NCBI RefSeq assembly: GCF_001039355.2
Contig: NW_019775014.1
Location: forward strand, 62,001-126,000
Direction: 5' to 3'
Source: Lingula anatina
Taxonomy: Eukaryota; Brachiopoda; Lingulata; Lingulida; Lingulidae
Length of the DNA: 64,000 nucleotides
Shown here: one piece after another, positions 48,522-61,726 of the stretch
Layout of the letters: each line of letters opens with the position of its first letter
Position numbering within the stretch: position 1 is the first letter of the stretch
Notes under the pieces: generated by a model
Told to the model about the DNA's origin: nothing
Seen by the model: the letters and a program-made list of their open reading frames with translations, nothing else
The model's database searches: none
Program-made: the position numbers and the translations under genes

Positions 48522-49370
48522 NNNNNNNNNNNNNNNNNNNNNNNNNNNNNNNNNNNNNNNNNNNNNNNNNNNNNNNNNNNNNNNNNNNNNNNNNNNNNNN
48601 NNNNNNNNNNNNNNNNNNNNNNNNNNNNNNNNNNNNNNNNNNNNNNNNNNNNNNNNNNNNNNNNNNNNNNNNNNNNNNNNNNNNNNNNNNNNNNNNNNNN
48701 NNNNNNNNNNNNNNNNNNNNNNNNNNNNNNNNNNNNNNNNNNNNNNNNNNNNNNNNNNNNNNNNNNNNNNNNNNNNNNNNNNNNNNNNNNNNNNNNNNNN
48801 NNNNNNNNNNNNNNNNNNNNNNNNNNNNNNNNNNNNNNNNNNNNNNNNNNNNNNNNNNNNNNNNNNNNNNNNNNNNNNNNNNNNNNNNNNNNNNNNNNNN
48901 NNNNNNNNNNNNNNNNNNNNNNNNNNNNNNNNNNNNNNNNNNNNNNNNNNNNNNNNNNNNNNNNNNNNNNNNNNNNNNNNNNNNNNNNNNNNNNNNNNNN
49001 NNNNNNNNNNNNNNNNNNNNNNNNNNNNNNNNNNNNNNNNNNNNNNNNNNNNNNNNNNNNNNNNNNNNNNNNNNNNNNNNNNNNNNNNNNNNNNNNNNNN
49101 NNNNNNNNNNNNNNNNNNNNNNNNNNNNNNNNNNNNNNNNNNNNNNNNNNNNNNNNNNNNNNNNNNNNNNNNNNNNNNNNNNNNNNNNNNNNNNNNNNNN
49201 NNNNNNNNNNNNNNNNNNNNNNNNNNNNNNNNNNNNNNNNNNNNNNNNNNNNNNNNNNNNNNNNNNNNNNNNNNNNNNNNNNNNNNNNNNNNNNNNNNNN
49301 NNNNNNNNNNNNNNNNNNNNNNNNNNNNNNNNNNNNNNNNNNNNNNNNNNNNNNNNNNNNNNNNNNNNNN
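48522..49370. other. Assembly gap (849 N)
   Basis: Unresolved bases followed by an A-rich tract to about 49403. It hides the region between the WD40 gene's 3' end and the CCDC158 promoter, and any upstream part of the antisense candidate. Confidence 0.99.
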
Positions 49371-49785
49371 AAAAAAAAATAAATAAAAAAAAAAAAAAAA
49401 ATAAAAACGAATCACCGTGAATTACGTAAATTTAGCTAATAAAATACACCATAATGGACTGAAACTGAACACTATGGTAACAAAATTGCTGTTTTTAACA
49501 TTTCGCATACAACAGTTACAAATGTAACGAACATATGCAATTTTTTTAATTCATAAATTTTAATGAGCATAAAATGATAAAATTAACAAATTTTAGAATT
49601 TTAGTTTGATTATTTATTTCGTGAGCAAAACCCCAGAATGACTGCATATTAGCACCAAGGTCCAGTCATAAATAGCGTTATTTGTAAATGAGCATCTCAT
49701 GATCATATTTCCTACAACAAGTAACACCTAACTAACCTGCCACAGGCCACAGCTATCTCACTCATTATTTTATGTAGATATAAGC

Positions 49786-49834
49786 GGCTTCCGGTATGTT
49801 TGAATTTGCGCATGTCCGCAAAATACTTCCGCTT
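49786..49834. promoter_or_regulatory. ETS- and NRF1-like motifs before CCDC158
   Basis: CTTCCGG at 49788-49794 and ACTTCCGCTT at 49825 resemble ETS sites; TTGCGCATG near 49806 resembles half an NRF1 site. They lie 200-255 bases before the ATG at 50041, in a locally GC-richer patch. The motifs are short, so the assignment is tentative. Confidence 0.3.
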
Positions 49835-50040
49835 CACATGTATTCGTTGTGAAGAAAAACAAACTGTTTACAATGAGATCTTTGCACGAACCATACTGAC
49901 ATTCTTAAATCAAAGATAAGATAGAGCCAAGAATGCAATATTGCTGCAGTTCAGTGAGAATTAGACCAGTCTGAAGATGCATAACTGAGAAAACGTTTAT
50001 TTTTTTACAACTTCAGGGAACTGATTCGAGCTACCGAAAA

Positions 50041-52192
50041 ATGGCGTCAAGTTTGAATGCGTCGCTGGTGACTAGTCCCTCGCGCAGTCGACTATCACGC
50101 TCACGAGGACCAAGCAGTGCAGATTTCCTTGATCAGATACGGCAGTTGGAGATGGAAGGTGAAAGATTACGCCGTGGAAGTGATCCAGGTAACACTTTAG
50201 CACGCTATTTTAGACTGCCATGACGTTATGATTAAATAGTAACTAATTTTGCCATTTGTCTGCTATAAGAATTTGTTGATTCATGTTTCCATTTTTGGCT
50301 TGAGATATTATGCTGACACCACTTCAGCATGGGCTTCTAAAGTATTTTCGAGCAATATCAAAAGCAATTTCTGTTCAGTTTGACTGCTCACTCATTTGGC
50401 CCCTCCCCATTATAATATTTGATGGATACCATATCAAAGAAAAGGCCCAGATACCCCCAAATGTCAATTGCAGTGATCATATTTCAACAGTAATTCACTG
50501 AACAATTTGGTATGATCTGGTTTTTAATTGAATTTTCAAAAAAAAAAAAAAAAAGAATAAAAAAATAATAAATTAATTAGATAAAATAAAAGCTAACAAC
50601 TGTAATTTTATATTATGTACTAGAATTCCATACCTAAAGTATATTTTACCTTGTGACCTTCTGATGACTGCCATAAATTAGTTTGTTTCATAAAAATTAA
50701 TGATCCATTCCTGAATACATTCTTTTCTGCTCAACCATTGCCAGTCACCCAGATAATTTTCTCTGCTACTGTATTTGAATCGCAGGCCATTGTATAAACA
50801 TTCATTCCTGGCCTTGTTGACTCAAGGCTTTGTTTGTCATATACTTGGGGTTAAAGCAAATAATTGAATTAACTTAAGAATGAGGCATGCCTCCTAAATT
50901 GTGCAGTTTAAAAGCAACTGCCGTATAGCCTTTTTTTATGACTTGATATCTCACATGACATTGTATCCATTTCCAGTAGCTTACTGGTAAAGCCTTCGGG
51001 CACAGCATGGAAAAAGTGATCAGTAATTTTTTCAAATTTTGCATTTATTATTAGAAGTTATTCTAAAATTGCTTAAAATATCATTTTGAATTAAATCTTG
51101 TTTTTGATAGTATTATCTTTCATTTTTTACCTTTATATAGAATGTCCAAAATTGTCATGCATATTCCATGTGCTTCTACAAAAGGTTACAATAATCATAC
51201 AATTAAAATTTTGCATTATCTTTAGGATCTCCATCTAAATACACAATGAATGGAGGAATAAGTCAGGTAAGTGTTTACTCATTTTTTTTTTCTTTCAATC
51301 TTGCATTCCATAAATAACCTTATGAAGTAACTAGAAGAACTGGGAATGGGCCACAAGTTTTGACAAAAAAAAAGTTGTCCAGGAAACACTTGAAATCCAA
51401 GGCCACTTTGTATAAAGTTTTTCAGCTTTAAAAATCAACAACAAAATCTTTGTCTTGGGGGGTTAGGGCACAAGTCTCAGTCAAATTGATATTAGGGAGA
51501 TGTGAGCTCATCCACTGTGTGTTTTACAGCTGTCGACAGGTGCTGCCCCCTCTGTGACACATTACTATGAACCCAGCAGTAGTTACCAGCCTCCTTCACT
51601 AGCTACTGTAACAGATATTACCACAGACCAGAGAAGTATAACAGATCTCAGGTGAGACCAATATTTCTCTATCTAGAATGCTTAAGCATGGGTTAACAGT
51701 AAGGTCTTTCTTAACTCACTTGCCTAGAAACAGCTACTTTTCTTGCTCAAAAAGATGTATTAATATATATGATTTACTTGCATAACAAACAAACAAAATA
51801 AAATAATAAACTAGAAAATAATAATAGTGAATTAAAAATGGAATAAAAAAACTTGCAGATATCTTTATTTTTATAGGTGGTCTTATTACTTTTATCATCA
51901 TTATTATAATTTTTCTCTGTTCGAATGTCAGTTGGGTGGCAAATTACAAATCATAATTATTAAAAACATTGCATCTTAGGATGCAGCTTGAAAGTCAAAA
52001 GAAAGAGATGGACCAGATCCAGAAAAAGTTGTTCCAAGATACAGGTGTGCCCCTCCCCTCTTCCTTACCTCTGAGTCCAAGTATACTTACCTCTCCACTC
52101 AGGTCTTCATCTGCTGGCCCTAGTACCACCAGGAAGTCCTTGGACACATTGCCACAGTGAGTAACATAGAGAGAGAGAGGGAGAGAGAGAGC

Positions 52193-52223
<31 letters not shown>

Positions 52224-54362
52224 GACTGTTAGAAGGCATGAGTAACTAATAATACATAGTCTATCTTTTTGGCAAAAAAAGTAATCATTATCCTTCTGTT
52301 ATGTGGTGGTCTCTTTTCTTATTGCAGGCCTCACATGGAAAAAGCATTAAAAGAATCCCAGGAACATGTTGCTAGTCTCAGGAAAAGATTGGAAGAGGTA
52401 ACTGATATAAACATGTTTAATTGTCTTGAAATCACTGTGACTTTTACTCATCACAAAATGACACCAAGCTGTCTTTTTGAACATGAGTATCAATTTTCAG
52501 ATCTTATAACAAAAAAAACAACCTTTTTGAATATAATTTACAAATTTTGTAGGCAATAGTGTTGGCAAAATGAGCTTGCCTCACTTACATTATTATGTGT
52601 TATTTTTGAGTGCTGAAAACATTTATCAACAACTGTACAACTTTCAAGGTAATTTTTTTGTAGTCAGCATTGACGTGTAAGTTGTATTTTAATTCAGGCC
52701 AAAGAAGTGAGCGAGGAGCAGCGAAAACAGTTTCGAGCACATATAGAAGAACTTAAGTCAAAACTACAAGAGACAGTGGTGAACAGAGACTCTATAATGG
52801 ACCTAAGGTAAGATTCATGATCCACAACCTAGTTTATAAGCTGTGTGCTGTGGTTTGAGTTATAACTTTCTTTTACCATAGATTACCATGTAGATATACA
52901 AAAATACAACTGTTAGCCCAGAAGTAATATGCTGTTTTCACATTTGTTTAAATGGATGTTTGAAAAGTTAGTGCCAACAAATAGAAATATAAATGTAAAA
53001 TTGACCTTATCCACTTTCTAACTAATATTGTGATGTTTTTCTTTTTCCTTTCTTTTAAGACAAAGGGAAGCTGAAAGTCAAGAGAATCTGATCAGAAAAC
53101 TTCAGGCAACATTACGTCAGTTGCAGGAAGCTTACAGTGTGCAAGAAAAGGTCAGAATGTACATTTATGCTGAATTAAGAAGTTAAGCAAGGTACAACTC
53201 TTGGAAAGATGTCATGGGCTTCCAAGACTGTGTTATTTTCCAAATGGGATAAATTAAGGCAGTGTCTTTCTGTTAAGTCAGATTATTTGGCTGCAAAATG
53301 TAACCCTTATCCAGGGGACTTAATTTGAAAAAATGCAAAATCCAGTGCAATGCACATTTATTTTATTGCTGAAAAAGTACATGTTTCATCATAATTCAAA
53401 CTGTGGTTCTTTTCTTCTAGACTCTTCAGGAAACAGGCTCCAAGACAGACAAACTCAGCCAGAATCTTTATGTGGCTGACACCTCCCTGAACCAGATCAG
53501 GGCGGTGATAGCATCGGTGGAGAAGAAGCGTGGCAAGTCTTTTTACGATTCTGAGCCCATCGACAAGCAGAGCAGCACAATGGTGGTACACACACTGGAG
53601 CGGTGTGTGCAGGAGATGGAGAGTGACCTGGAGACCAAGGCTGGGAAAATGAAACAGGTGTGTTGATTTGTATTTAAACCAGTATAAACAGCGTGTTAAT
53701 CTGTTCATTCAGTATTATTGCATTCAGTGAAAGTCCTTGCAAAGTTGGATAGATCGAAGGCCTACGCACAATATGAAAATATTTCAGCTTTTTAAAAATG
53801 TTTTTTAATTTTTGTTTCAGCTTGAAAATGACCTAGAAGAGTTACAAAAATCTTCCAGAAGAACACAAGATAAATTGATTGTAGAGCACCAGCAAAGGTT
53901 AGAGAAAATTATATGACTGTTCTCTAAGTTATATTTAGCTTCTTCGTTTTCTGTAATTGTGTACTTATCGAACTCAGACTAGCAGTCGTAATGAATGGAA
54001 ATTTGGAAAAAAAAAACTTATGTGCATTGCTCTTAAATTCAGGCTGTTTTAAATATGCCTCATTTAGATTTTTGTAAATGAGATGATTATCAAATATTCA
54101 AAATGGCAAACAGACAACATGTCAGTCTGATAAGAGGATTGAAATTTGTTTTGATTTAATTATGTAGAAATCTTTTTAGGAATGAGCTCAGGAGAAAAGG
54201 GCAGTTCTTGGTTTGACCACAATATTTATTATTATTCAGGTTAAGTCAGCTGACAGAAGAACATGAATGGCAGTTGCAAGCTGCTGCAGACAGGGCAGCC
54301 AATGCTAGAGAGCAGGCAGCCAATCTTCAGTCACAGATTACTTTGATGCAGTGAGTACACAT

Positions 54363-54406
<44 letters not shown>

Positions 54407-57400
54407 ACACACACACCTGTGTTCAAAGGTTAAACATGGACACTTATATCTGAACAGGTTGTTAAGCCTTGTTATATACAGTCAATGTAAATTTGCAGCT
54501 TTTAAAAGTTGGGATTGACACGTATAGATGACAGTATCATGGCTTTTTTTTGGCACAGTTTTATTTAGACTGTAAAAATACTTTTTGGTTTTCATTTTAT
54601 TTAGCATAAATAATTTACATAAAAATCTATAAATCATTTACATAAAAAGATTAAGTTTCAGAAATATTTAATTGCACTTCTATCTGATTTTGATGTTTTG
54701 TTTCCAATGTTAATTTTTCATTGAAAAGCATTTAAACATTTTATTAGTAAAGTAATTGTACAAAATTATTGTGACTGCAAGCAAATTGTTCCCATATTCC
54801 AGAGAGCAGCTGGACAAACAAGCTCAGATGAAGGATGACCACATCAGAGAGCTGGAAAATAAGATCACCAGTCTAAAAGAAGACCAGGATGTGGCAAAGA
54901 AAGGATGGACAGAAAAGGTGAAAAATAACCATTCTGCACTGGCAAATTGTCTGTGTTAGCATCAAAAATATTTTTATATTTAGAAAGTATTACAAAAAAA
55001 TTCTGCTGACCTGAACCACACTTTACTGGTATTTTACTGGCATTTGCACTTACAAGTTTTTTCCCACCACCTGTGCATTTCCGACTATTTGGGAGCCAAT
55101 AATATCATTTTTTTGATTAATGCAGGTGCCCCGTGGACCCTGCCCCATATTTTCAGACTTCTTCATTATATGGCTTTCTCAACCCTGTATTTGGCATAGG
55201 ACCAATGTTGATGTTGCAGACTTGGTTAACATACGTGGTACTTCTCTGATTGAGATGTTTTCTGTATAATATTCTACAGAGAGAGGCCCTGGAGCTGGCT
55301 GTGGACCAGGTACAGAAGGAACTGAATGTGATGAGGAGTGAGAAACAGGAGGCTGTCCAGACTGCTGCTGCCATGGAGACAAGGATTGAGGACTACCAGG
55401 CATGTTTACACAGTGGTTTACTCTGAGTAGTGGGGGAGGTGTGATAGTGACAGTGTGTTTGTGTGTGTGTGTGTGGATGGGGAGGTGCACTAATGTAATG
55501 ATGAAAGGTGTAAATTGGTTTTTGATTCAGGGTGCACTTAATGCAACATTTAAAATGATGAGATTTGATGGTGACATGATTGGTGAATATACTCAATGAA
55601 AATATTAAGTTGGTTTTGTTGGTGACACAGAAAAGAGTGCACATACTTGATATAAAGTTGAAGGTGGGACTTACAGGACCCTTAACTGCTTGGATTACAT
55701 TTGACTACACTATATTGAAAGTATGCTTTAAGAAATGGTATGACTGTAAACATATGTGGCATGTCCATTGCACTGGAGGATTTATCCTTCAGTCCAATAT
55801 ATTTTTTAATTGGAGACTCATCATTAAGAAATTAGATACTATAGATCAAAGTGTCTTGAAGCTTGTCATAACTTTATCAAACTGCATTTGCCTCCAGCTC
55901 CAGGTGGAGAAGTTATCAGATGAACTGGACACAGACCGAGAGCAGATGAAGAAACTGTGGCAGAGAGAGGACGAGGCCAACAAGAAACAGATCGAGATGG
56001 AGAGCAGACTTCATGAGAAGGACAAGGAAATTGAGAGACTGGAGATGCTGATGGACTCTGTGAAAGCAGAGTGTGAGCTTACTCTCAAAGACAGGGTAGG
56101 TTTTTGTTTTCTTTTTTTTCATTTTTTAAAAATATATTTCTGCATAAAAAGAGAGAGACAGGTTATTGAACAAAAAGGGAAAAATACTCATGCTAAGAAA
56201 TTACACATTCTGACTTGGTTTTTGCTCCTGTGTGTAATCATGTAATTGATGCTGAAAAATTAAAGTTTCTAGCTTAAAAAGAAGTATTATTATTTTTAGA
56301 AAAGTTTGCATGTGAAAACTCTTGCTTAAATTGCTATCACTTATATTATTCTTTTAAATATAAAGTACTTTACTCTTTTTAACAAATTTCAACAGAATTG
56401 CCTGTCTTTGTTGCTTGTGTTAAATTGAAAATGTTATTGTATAATTACATTTCTCTTCAGGTTGCTTCAATAGAGAAAGATGAAAAATTAAAAACTGCAG
56501 AACAGATAACAACACTAACCATACAGCTTCAAACGCTGACAGAGAAGAGTACTAGAATGACCTACGAGATTGAGACACTTCAGACAGAGAATGGAAATCT
56601 CAAAAAACAGGTCACAGAACTGACTGAAAAAAACCAGGATGCACGAGTCAAAATCGAGACCATGGAAGCTGAAAAGACTAACCTAGGTGCATTAATGGAA
56701 GACAGAATAAATGATTGTCAGAGATTAACCCAGGAAAGAGATTATTATTTTGGGCTCCTTGAGGAGAGAAATCAGGAACTAAAGACATTGCAGGCTGAAA
56801 ACGAACAGTTATCTACTAGGCTTGATGAAAAGGAGAGAAATTTTACTGCATTACAGAGGCAGAGCACTGACATGTCCCATGCCATTGAGTTGAACTCTAA
56901 ATCCAATGATGAACTCAAGTTGGAGAGAGAAAGGCTTTTGAAATCAATAGAGGAAAGAACAATTGAACTGGAAGAACTTAAACTTGCCAAAAGCAACATC
57001 ACAAGAAAACTTAAAATACGTGAGAAAAGACTTAAAGATATTGAACTTGATAAAAACAAGCTCATAGAAGAGCTGCAGATAAAAAGACAAGATATAGATG
57101 CTATTATCAAAGAGAAAGATGGTTTGTATCAGGAGCTTAAAGATAGCAGATATGAGGTAGCAACATTATCCGAAGAAAGAGATGAGATCCAAAAACAGAA
57201 GGAAGAACAGAAGAAACAGTTGGAGGGGGAGCTGGATAGATTAACTCAAAAATATGTTGGTATGTGTCAGAGTAGTTTGTTCTATTCTCAGTTATGGATA
57301 ATAAGGCATTTCAGTGTGCCTTGACATTAGGTGTCTGTGCATTTTTCATGCTTTTTTATAAAAAAGTAAAGAAATAAAAATTCTTTTATTATTACACTCC

Positions 57401-60400
57401 ATGCCTTGTTAGGAAAATGTTCATTTCAAGTTAAAAACTACCACATTGAATATGCCTTTTGACACATTTAATTTTATGATTTTTACAAATAGTTTGATAT
57501 TTTTCTATAGCTTTGCAGCAGGAGTACAGGATAGCACAGAAAGCCATAAAGACAAAGGAGGCCGTGGATGGTAAAGGTAAAAATTGTGTTTATTTTAACT
57601 TCTCTAATCATATCAGTAAACCTTAAAGAAAATGACTTAGTCATTTATGTTAAGTCCTCCCATCTAGTGATTTCTCCTGTGTTTCAGGGTCTGTTGTGAT
57701 ATAATCTTGATGAAATCAATATTAATATTGATATTGATGAAATCAATATCAATATTAATGAAATGCTGGTAGCTTTAATGTGTAGCAGCTACTTTTCCAC
57801 ATTGTGTAATAAACATTTTATATCTAGGTAAAAAAGATTTTTCCTGGAAATTTTCACAAATTTTCCTTATTAACCAAAGCATATCCTAATCCAAAAAAAT
57901 CTGTAAACTTGTTCTGCTTCAAGATTTTTCATTTTTACCCTGTCTCTACTTTCCTAGAGTGACTAAATACTTGACAAATACCATTTTCCAATAAAAACAC
58001 TTTCACCCTTTGCCTTGCTTTTTTATACACCATGTTACTTTTCTTCACATTCTAATCGATTGTTAAATTTAATCTTAAAAAAAGAATATGCCACATGTTT
58101 CAGCTGTGAAGTATGCAGACAAGATGCAGAAGGAAGTGACAGCCAAGAGAGGAGAGATAGACTCCCTGAGGAGTAAAGTGCATTGGTTGGAGGAATGTTT
58201 AGATGCTGCATTGAAGGTTTGTGAGGGCCCCTCAGCAAAAAATTACAAAGTTGGATTGATTTACAAAACTTAGCAAGGATTGATGATAATTGATAAGTAT
58301 GACTCAGGAGAAAGAGAAGTGATTCAATTGGACTGAAGTCAAATCTCTTGATATTTAAAAAATTATTTTTGTTCCTGCTATCCCCCTCAGTAAGCTCTCA
58401 GTTTACATTCTTGGAGCACTCTCCTGATATGAGGCAATGCTCAAAGTTTTTGGTTAAGATCTAAACTATTATTGTATTATTATCATGTAAGTTTCAAACT
58501 TGAATTTAATATTGAAAATTAAACTTGATTGATAGGATAAACAAGCCCTCAAGCAGGAGAGAAAGAAACTGTCATCTTCCCTGAACAACTCCTCAACACA
58601 GAATGAGAAGCTAGCAGACCAGCTGGAGGGGTATGCCAAGAAAAATGAAGACCTGAAATCAAAATGTGACAGATTAGAGACAGCATTGGAAAAAGTATGC
58701 TCTATGTTTTTTTTTTTTTTCTGGGTCTATCCTTGTTGATGAAATAAGCTTGTATAGAACATTTTTAGTTGATTTCTTGAGCATTTAATTCTTGAAATGT
58801 GTTATTTTCTAAAGATTTGCTGTATTTTTTACAGGCCGCAGTGAAGCATGCAGAGGCAGTGGCCAAACTGGAGACAATGGAACAAGAAATGGCCAGCATG
58901 AAACTCAGGCACCAACTGGATATTAAGGTAATAATTATAATGGGTTTAAAGATCCTGTGATACCTTAATGTGTGCATGCATGCGTGTGTGTGTGTGTGTG
59001 TGTGTGTGTGCATGCGTGCATGTGTGCGTGCATGGTGTGTGTTTAAGGTAATGGGCATGAAAGTCCTCTGATACTTTTATGCGTGTGTGTTTGTGTGCAC
59101 GTGCGTGCATACCATAAATTCTATATCAACTTACCAATTTCAGCTGCCATTATATCATTATTTTTTATTTTCATGTTATTGTAGGCTTTGGAAAGGTTAG
59201 CACAGCCCCCATCAAGACATTCCACTCATGTTGTATACACTGGGACCCCTACTGTATCTACTTCTGTAAACCCCAAATCTGAGAGGCAGACAACAGCTGG
59301 ATCACAGGGAACAGGCTCAGTAGTGACACAGGGACTAGGAAGAGTGTCAACAGGATCTTTGGATGAGCTGCCTGTGCTGCATAAACCAGGACAGGTAGAT
59401 AATTACACTAAAGTGACTGTCTTCTTATTTAGGGACATAATATTTACAAATGAAATGAATACCATTTGATTCAAAAATGCTATTCTAGACTATGAGCATT
59501 AGGGTTTCAGAAATTTGAACTTAAATCATTTCCTGGTGAGAAATTAAAAAAAAAAAAGATTACATAACTTACATTATCATAGAGTTTCGTGCCTTAAGGA
59601 ACAAACTTATAGCAATAGCTTAAAATGTGTTTCAATTGCAGGAAAAAACCGAGTCAACAGCAGCATTGAACAATGTAGCAGGGGATGAACTCAGGACGTT
59701 GCTCACTGAGATGAAGTCCCTGATAATGAATGCCCAGCAACAGCCCCAGCCCCAGCAGCAGCCAGCTGTCCTCCCACCTCCAAACTCCACAGGGGACAGG
59801 CAGACAAATAGACAAAGGCCATATGAACAGTCCAGTAACTCTACAGACTCACATACAGGTAGAGCTGTAAAGTCATTTTACTAAAGTTAAATGAAATGGG
59901 CATTTCACCTTAAAACTTTTCAGGTGATTTAGAAATTGATGTCTGTGTTTTCCTTTAACTTAAGATATAGACATAAAAATACACAGACATAGTCACGCTT
60001 TCATGCACTAAAAAAAGAAAAACTACAAGACATTTGTCTTGATTATACTATGGAAAAAATGACCTACATTTTGCTTTGAAATTTGGTTTTAGGGAACATT
60101 TTGATTTTAAAAATAAATTGTGCATTAAAAGTTTGGTAATTGTCAGCAATTTGTGATGTTGAGTTTCCCAGTAAGTTTCTGCACTTAATCACTCTAAAGC
60201 ATGCTGCCCTTATCACCTTTGAACCATCATCTTGTCACTTAGGAATTCCTGTGCATTCTTCTTCATTAAAACCAGTCGTAAGCAATGGCAATCAGCACCG
60301 ACAGCGCTCACACTCCAGCCGCCCATCCTCTGTGCAGACACTGACATCAGACAGGGACACTATTGAAAACCAGCGCCCCCCACGACCTCAGTCCAGTCAC

Positions 60401-61726
60401 ACCTCGTATGGTCAGACGATGCGGTCAGGCAGGGATTCCAGGCAGACTGGTACAGCTGTCAGCTCTACTACAGGTCAGGGAGATTAACACAAAATACAAC
60501 ATTATGGACTAACTAAAAATTGAAGATCATCTCATCTGAAAAAAAAAGATATATATATATATATATATTGTAAGGAATAGATGTAATGAATGGAACGATT
60601 TTGATATTTCTGTATTTTGGCCTTTTTTTCATATCATAGCCTTTGTAGTGATATTCTGTAACTGATAGTCAAGTTAAGATCACTTTTGTTCCAATTTCCT
60701 TATATGCACACTGTATTTATGAATACTTTCTAACAATATTTGGTATGATAAATTAATCCATTTTCAAAATTCTGTGTGATGTCAGTCATGTCACAATTTG
60801 AAAGGATGAAATTTTTTATTTTGCATTGTTGTTGAAATCATGAATTATCTCAAATTATTGTAAACAGAAATTAGTAAAGCATGATATTTGGGACCTCCAG
60901 GTAGCCACATGACAGAGTGGGCCAGTGACACCTACAGTGAGCCTGTGCTGCGACCTCAGGGACCTAAAGGTAAATGAGTATATTTTATTGGTTGTGCTTC
61001 CAACAGATTTGCAAACATTTCTGTCGAAAGCAAATCATGGAAGTTGGACAGTTTTATTTGTGCTGTCAGTGCAACATCTTTTGTCAAGTAATTTAAAAAC
61101 AAATGTTTAATTTGTGGTATTTTATTTTTATAATTAACCAAGTATGCTGGGGAGATCTAGTGACATGACATTAGTAACTAAATAAAATAGAATATTTTCA
61201 CTCAGGTGCTCCTGGCCGTGTAAACAGTGATGCCCAGGAGCTGTGCAAGAGACTGGAGGACAAGATAGAAAGACTCACACAGATGGGAGGGCACCTGCAG
61301 CAGGAGAATAAAGGTATAGTTTAAAATGCTGGCAACTGTTTTTTTTTTTTTTTGTTTTGTTTTGTTTTGTTTTTCTTTTCATTACAAGCAGCAGCGTGTT
61401 TTGTCATTGTGCATCTGAAGTACATGCATTAATTTTTTATTGATTTTTTTTTCTGGATCTTTCAGGCTGTCTTCAAGATTGTCATTGTTGAAAAAGCTTT
61501 GAATTATTTTTTCCTAACAGAAATTTGAACATGATCTTAAGTATTTTATTCATTCAAAGTTTGACAATGTTTATTTGTATTTCATTTTGAGGGGTTTCTA
61601 ATTAAAAAAATTATCATTCCAGAGATGGCTGAGTTAATCAAAGACCAGGGAACCCGCTTGAAGAGAGTCAAAGAGAGTGAACGCTCCTTGCACCCAAAGA
61701 TGATGAAGCGTTCATCACATACGTGA
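50041..61726 (+). CDS. CCDC158: CCDC158 orthologue, coiled-coil protein
   Basis: Twenty-four exons with consistent phases give 1,261 residues (human about 1,113): 50041-50188, 51226-51266, 51530-51651, 51980-52156, 52328-52397, 52698-52807, 53060-53150, 53421-53657, 53821-53897, 54240-54350, 54803-54917, 55280-55399, 55898-56095, 56461-57259, 57511-57576, 58104-58216, 58536-58694, 58835-58927, 59185-59394, 59642-59858, 60243-60473, 60901-60969, 61206-61313, 61623-61726. The start AAAATGGCG is a strong context. A Ser/Pro-rich head leads into a long heptad coiled coil. EHQQRLSQLTEEHEWQLQAA, KEIERLEMLMDSVKAEC, KEVTAKRGEIDSLRSKVHWL and the C-terminal AELIKDQGTRLKRVKESE align with the vertebrate protein as I know it. 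The region 59185-60473 is a Ser/Pro/Gln-rich disordered linker. Its molecular role is poorly known; scaffold-like function is inference. Confidence 0.88.
52167..52218. repeat. (GA)n microsatellite
   Basis: GA-rich array starting about 10 bases after the donor of the fourth CCDC158 exon (52156). Confidence 0.95.
54366..54416. repeat. (CA)n microsatellite
   Basis: CA array with one T interruption, starting about 15 bases after the donor following 54350. Confidence 0.97.
55400..55897 (+). other. GC-AG intron of CCDC158
   Basis: The exon ends TACCAG and the intron begins GCATGT; the acceptor is TTTGCCTCCAG. Phase 0 on both sides joins EDYQ to LQVEKLSDE without disturbing the coiled coil. The nearby GT sites (55404 and 55417) would both leave phase 1 and break the frame. 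Confidence 0.7.
56461..57259 (+). CDS. CCDC158: Largest CCDC158 exon, continuous coiled coil
   Basis: A 799-base exon encoding 266 residues of almost unbroken heptads rich in Glu, Lys, Leu and Gln (for example QTENGNLKKQVTELTEKNQD). It enters in phase 0 and leaves in phase 1. No globular domain is visible. Confidence 0.9.
58971..59041. repeat. (GT)n microsatellite, compound
   Basis: GT array with GCATGC interruptions, about 45 bases after the donor following 58927. Confidence 0.93.

Noticed and set aside
48462-49415. Long open frames on both strands across the gap
   Set aside because: They consist almost wholly of N translated as X; only a few real bases lie at the ends.
55580-56245. A 221-codon plus-strand open frame
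   Set aside because: Only the part from 55898 to 56095 is a CCDC158 exon. The upstream part is an intron open by chance in the same frame.
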